A DNA stretch of 64,000 bases from Prostheceraeus crozeri (Eukaryota; Platyhelminthes; Polycladida; Euryleptidae), in assembly GCA_907163375.1 (NCBI GenBank), contig CAJQUW010006804.1:558001-622000 (forward strand), read 5' to 3'. The notes below the pieces were generated by a model, which worked only from the letters and a program-made list of their open reading frames with translations, had not been told where the DNA came from and did no database searches. The first letter of the stretch is position 1. The number at the start of each line of letters is the position of its first letter. Positions 60,496-64,000 of the stretch are shown piece after piece. Made by a program: the position numbers and the translations under genes.

Positions 60496-60750
60496 TCAGT
60501 CTACATAAATTTTCAGCTGTTGGGAATTTTTTCCATTGAGAAACATTCTTCCTATAAACTTTCTCAATTTTCGTGTTTCACTTGAAAGAACAACTTTTCG
60601 AATTGGCTTTTTGACATTTTTTATGCAAATCGCATTAATTTTGCTTAGTTCATTATAGATATTTTCAACCGACAGATCATTTTTCAAAATTTGTGTGTTT
60701 AGACCTTTACATCTTTCAATAAACTTTTTATGGTAAAAGCTATTTTTCAT
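60496..60750 (-). pseudogene. LINE linker between endonuclease and polymerase
   Basis: An 84-codon minus frame including DLSVENIYNELSKINAICIK and KPIRKVVLSSETRKLRKFIG. Its position upstream of the polymerase and its N-x-x-Y-x-x-L-x-x-I helical pattern fit the linker of LINE proteins. No EN domain is seen beyond it. Confidence 0.5.
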
Positions 60751-60760
60751 ATCGCTTTTC

Positions 60761-62233
60761 CATTTATGAGCTTTGATTACTTTGGTATGATGGCAATCCT
60801 GATCAAGTTAATGATTTTGTTCCTCAAATTCTGATATCAATTTTATGAACTGTATGATATATTAGAACAACTGCCAATATGAGAGAGATATGAACGAATT
60901 GAAAGCTGAACACGTGCAGATTTCAAGAATAAAATTTAATTTATGAAATTCTATAACAAATATCATTTAACTGAAATCAAATGTTATCTTCATTAACTTA
61001 CCCTACGTTGAGACACTATCAATCGGACGGGTTGGAAAACGAAGCACACATGCAGGAGTTGTGATGATAATGGGACCCTCTTCGTCACACTTGTCTTCAT
61101 TCACTTCTCAATGGTACATTTGTGAAGCCATACACTGACTCCGCTCATATAGATTCAATCCACTGACTTTGCCGAAAGCGTTGCACTCAAACAATAGAGA
61201 CTTCAACCGAGCTATTCTCATGAAACAATGGGGCCCATAAATTGAAGCAAAGACTATTCATTCGAAATACAAAGGTTCTCATAAATTATGCCATAAAATG
61301 TCGTAACACAGCAAAGAAAGACTACCTCCTGGTTACCACTTCAAAGTTTCTTATGGGGCTCCCCTTTTTAGAAGGCTAACAATAACGTTTTATTTCCCCA
61401 AACAAAAGCAGAGTGGAGATAAGTTGAACGTGAGGCGGTAAGCAGATGCTCATTTCGGTGAAATGTGACCCTTTACCGCCTCGTCGCAGAGAAAGGCAAG
61501 TTCGTTTGTAAGAGAGGATCAAATCTACTGAGCGACCGATAATAAGGAAATTAAGGAGGATTGTCATGACGGATGTGTTGGTTAATGTGCAATGTTCAAC
61601 ATATGGAACATAAAACAAAAGAAGACAACATGCGTCAACTTCTGAATATGAAAGGGTTCTCCTAATAAATTGAATAAATGGATTGCATTACGTAATGAAA
61701 TAGTCAACATTAGGAATGATTGATATAATTATGAAAAAATGAACGTGGTGTAAGAGAGCGTGGTGAATCAAAGAATGTTAAATAAGATTCAGATAAGATG
61801 AGCAACCGGACAGAGAAAAACATTATCATGATTCATCAGAAAATAATACCGCCATAATGAAGAAAATGCGGAGAAGTGACTTCACGTATCGGGTTTTACA
61901 TATAAATATGAATAAAGCGAAAGCAAGTTTCTTAGGATACAAAATATTATTCAAATGTGCGATGTTTCGCCGCGCAGACTTGATGCTAGTACGGAAAATC
62001 ATTAAATTATTAATAGGTATTCATCGAATTTGGTGGGTGAGTTTGTTATAAAGGGGGTTAGATACTTCTATTCTTTCCCCCACATTTTCCAATGTTTCCA
62101 AATTCTTCGAATGTCGTCAAACGCAGTCACATTGGATTTAGAAGAGACTTGATCTGTCACTAAGTGATAGCACAACACCACTGAGAAGTCTCACTTGACC
62201 TCTGGGATGAGGGATTCGTCCCTTAGATACTCA
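60761..62233. other. AT-rich stretch, no supported gene
   Basis: Frames of 64-80 codons at 61376-61618 (-) and 61857-62051 (+) are unrecognised. Confidence 0.3.
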
Positions 62234-62241
62234 GATAGAAT

Positions 62242-63063
62242 TAGGGTTTTCAAAATCCCGACTTTTTCTGATCACGTGATTTTTTGCGATCGGGATTAGC
62301 AAGCTTGATGCATTTACTGATAGTATGCTTAGGCTAACGTAGGCTGAACAATACTAGGCGTTGTTTTAAATTCTTAGACGAGTATTTTGAACGATGCCCT
62401 GTATAGTACAGCATGTGATGTCAGATAGACCGTTTTCTTTTCACATGCAGACATAAACTATAACTAGATCTGGTAATCGCTCACAATATACGTTGTCGCA
62501 TTAAAGCTTGTTGTGTGATTTTCAACTCGAAATGCAAATCCCGCGACTTTTTTGACGTCTGGTAAAAGACCGATATCGCATTATAATATCTTCAAAAATT
62601 CATTAAATATTAGCGCGCTTGTATGCATAACGCTCCCTCTTTCCTTCTCTCGATTGCTTTCACATAGTTTTATTTGTTGATATCAATGAAAGTAAATAAT
62701 TTTTGGCATGCTGCACAAAGATGCGCTGAAATAAATTCTAGTGCATTATAAAAATGTATAAATAAGTAATACACACTTCCATGTAATTATAAGACTGCCG
62801 TGTCTGATGTGTTCTTGGTAGTTTAGGTCTAATATTGATAATGAAAAATGAAAGTTTCAAATGTAACAATGTATTGCAATTTGCAACAATGAAATACGTT
62901 TATCTTCATTGCTACTTCCTTGTCACTCCATTTTCATACAACCTAACTGCTTAAAAACACATGTTGACGAATCCCGGGATCCCGGTTGCGTAATCCAGGG
63001 ATTCTGAATCCCGTAAAAATACTATAATCCTGGGATCTCGGGATTCCGGAATTGAAAACTTTA
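62242..63063. mobile_element. hAT-like MITE (AATCCCGGGATCCCGG type)
   Basis: The left end TAGGGTTTTCAAAATCCCG and the reverse complement of the right end TAAAGTTTTCAATTCCGG (then AATCCCG) share TA-x-x-GTTTTCAA and AATCCCG. Flanking 8-mers GATAGAAT (62234-62241) and GTTAGAAT (63064-63071) match at seven of eight positions. ATCCCG/CGGGAT words fill both subterminal regions, densest at 62970-63050. The 822-bp interior is AT-rich and non-coding. Confidence 0.75.
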
Positions 63064-63071
63064 GTTAGAAT

Positions 63072-64000
63072 ACAAGATACAGCTATGCTGTGATCATGAA
63101 CTTCGTGAGATTGTTGTCTACACTACACCTACAGTAAACGGCAAAGCAAGTGCTGTGAATTTTCTACAAACCAGGGGAATTTTGCACACGCTTTTGCGAC
63201 GGTAGTGAGACTGCACTTAGGAGCAAGAGAAGATCGCTACGATGCCACCTTCGAGGGTTTCAGCAACACAAATGTGGGGGGAAGAAATGAAGTACCGGCG
63301 GTTAAATTAAGAGTGGTTGCATATGATAGAATTTACGATACTTCTTTTCATTTGTGAGTGAAGCGATGATGAAAGTCAGCAAATTGTCTACCCCACTTCT
63401 ACGGTCATTTTAACTAGGTTGATGGTGGCCGATGAATTAATTGACAGCAAAGACAGTGGAAGATATTATATCTTGGGTGACCACACAACTTGTGCATGTC
63501 CTGACTAAGAGGTTGAACGCATTAGGTGGCGCTCTAAAATGTTATAAATATGGAGTGAAACATTTTTCTTCATAATTTGAAGATATTTTTTAACAAGACG
63601 ATGCTAAATATGCTTATATCCCCATTTTCAACAAAATGCAACATTATTACATACATTTGCGGAGATGTAATCTAGTAAAAGAAAGAGAGATCATTTAAGC
63701 ACTGAATATTCTCATGTGAGCTAGTTTTACTTTTTCTACGTAAGGAAGCAACTCATATGGGAAATGATATGTAAGTGTTCTGCTTTAATTAAAAATGAAC
63801 AGCACAGTGCCTCTTCTTGAAGCACTTATATTCCTTTAATATACATTTCCCATTTTCTGACGACTGGTGAATAGATCAAGTAGATTATTTACCATGAAAT
63901 GATCACACGGTAAGCAGTGTTAGCTCCTTTGCTTGGATAAGCCTCAGCAGAGTTAAAGAATCATTTTCCTTTTCACTTTTAATTAATAGCTGTATAGCTA
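63072..64000. other. Right flank, no supported gene
   Basis: About 63130-63310 is less AT-rich and has short frames (for example VNGKASAVNFLQTRGILHTL to a stop), which I do not recognise. The rest is AT-rich with no structure noticed. Confidence 0.3.

Larger units (their letters stand above)
58056..60760 (-). mobile_element. Non-LTR (LINE) retrotransposon, 5'-truncated
   Basis: A minus-strand element running from a linker region near 60750 through the reverse transcriptase to a 3' untranslated region. The 3' end is probably near 58056-58085, where the minus strand reads AATAAACATTTTTGACTTTTGAC followed by TTTCATC; short tandem GACTTTT units are common at LINE 3' ends. No AP-type endonuclease domain is present, so the copy is truncated at its 5' side, as usual for target-primed insertion. 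No target duplication was identified. Confidence 0.8.

Overview
This window looks like AT-rich, intron-less or intergenic nuclear DNA of a marine invertebrate. The reasons are: no bacterial-type gene packing; almost all open frames under 150 codons; Penelope-like elements with GIY-YIG endonucleases; tRNA-derived SINEs; Tc1/mariner and hAT miniature elements; LINE fragments; and many TAGGCCTA/TACATGTA-type words. The SINE head at 7.27 kb resembles those I know from echinoderms and other marine invertebrates. That assignment is inference, not proof. I find no complete host protein-coding gene, no genuine tRNA or rRNA gene, no CRISPR and no operon.

Layout. 0.2-0.8 kb: Penelope-like GIY-YIG endonuclease remnant (minus) ending in a (TA)n microsatellite. 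2.3-3.3 kb: internally deleted Tc1-like transposon with both terminal repeats. 4.4-4.8, 7.4-8.1 and 48.1-48.6 kb: three copies of one TA-flanked fold-back MITE family; the middle copy sits inside a tRNA-derived SINE. 9.3-10.7 kb: two copies of another tRNA-type SINE, one split by a 247-bp palindromic hAT MITE with a perfect 8-bp target duplication. 16.7 kb: small TA-flanked MITE. 19.6-20.05 kb: 65-bp minisatellite. 21.0-21.7 kb: Tc1-like transposase pseudogene. 21.9-22.75 and 23.9-24.6 kb: two terminal-repeat elements. 27.6-31.1 kb: a cluster of retroelement debris (LINE reverse transcriptase thumb, two copies of a zinc-finger plus restriction-endonuclease-like C-terminal module, a 79-bp-armed hairpin). 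31.55-33.56 kb: about 2 kb hAT-like element. 34.3 kb: 17-bp minisatellite. 36.4 and 51.4 kb: SINEs. 38.0 kb: Penelope-like linker fragment. 41.6 kb: inverted dimer of a tRNA-like sequence. 49.2-49.9 and 62.2-63.1 kb: hAT-like MITEs. 56.4 kb: Penelope-like 3' end with a decayed hammerhead-like core. 58.06-60.76 kb: the best preserved protein in the window, a LINE reverse transcriptase (minus) with catalytic motifs intact but frameshifts and one premature stop.

The window is best read as a stratified transposon graveyard. Nested insertions (MITE in SINE, hAT MITE in SINE) give relative ages, and the non-autonomous elements would depend on Tc1/mariner and hAT transposases from elsewhere. Weak candidates for host exons are flagged at low confidence.
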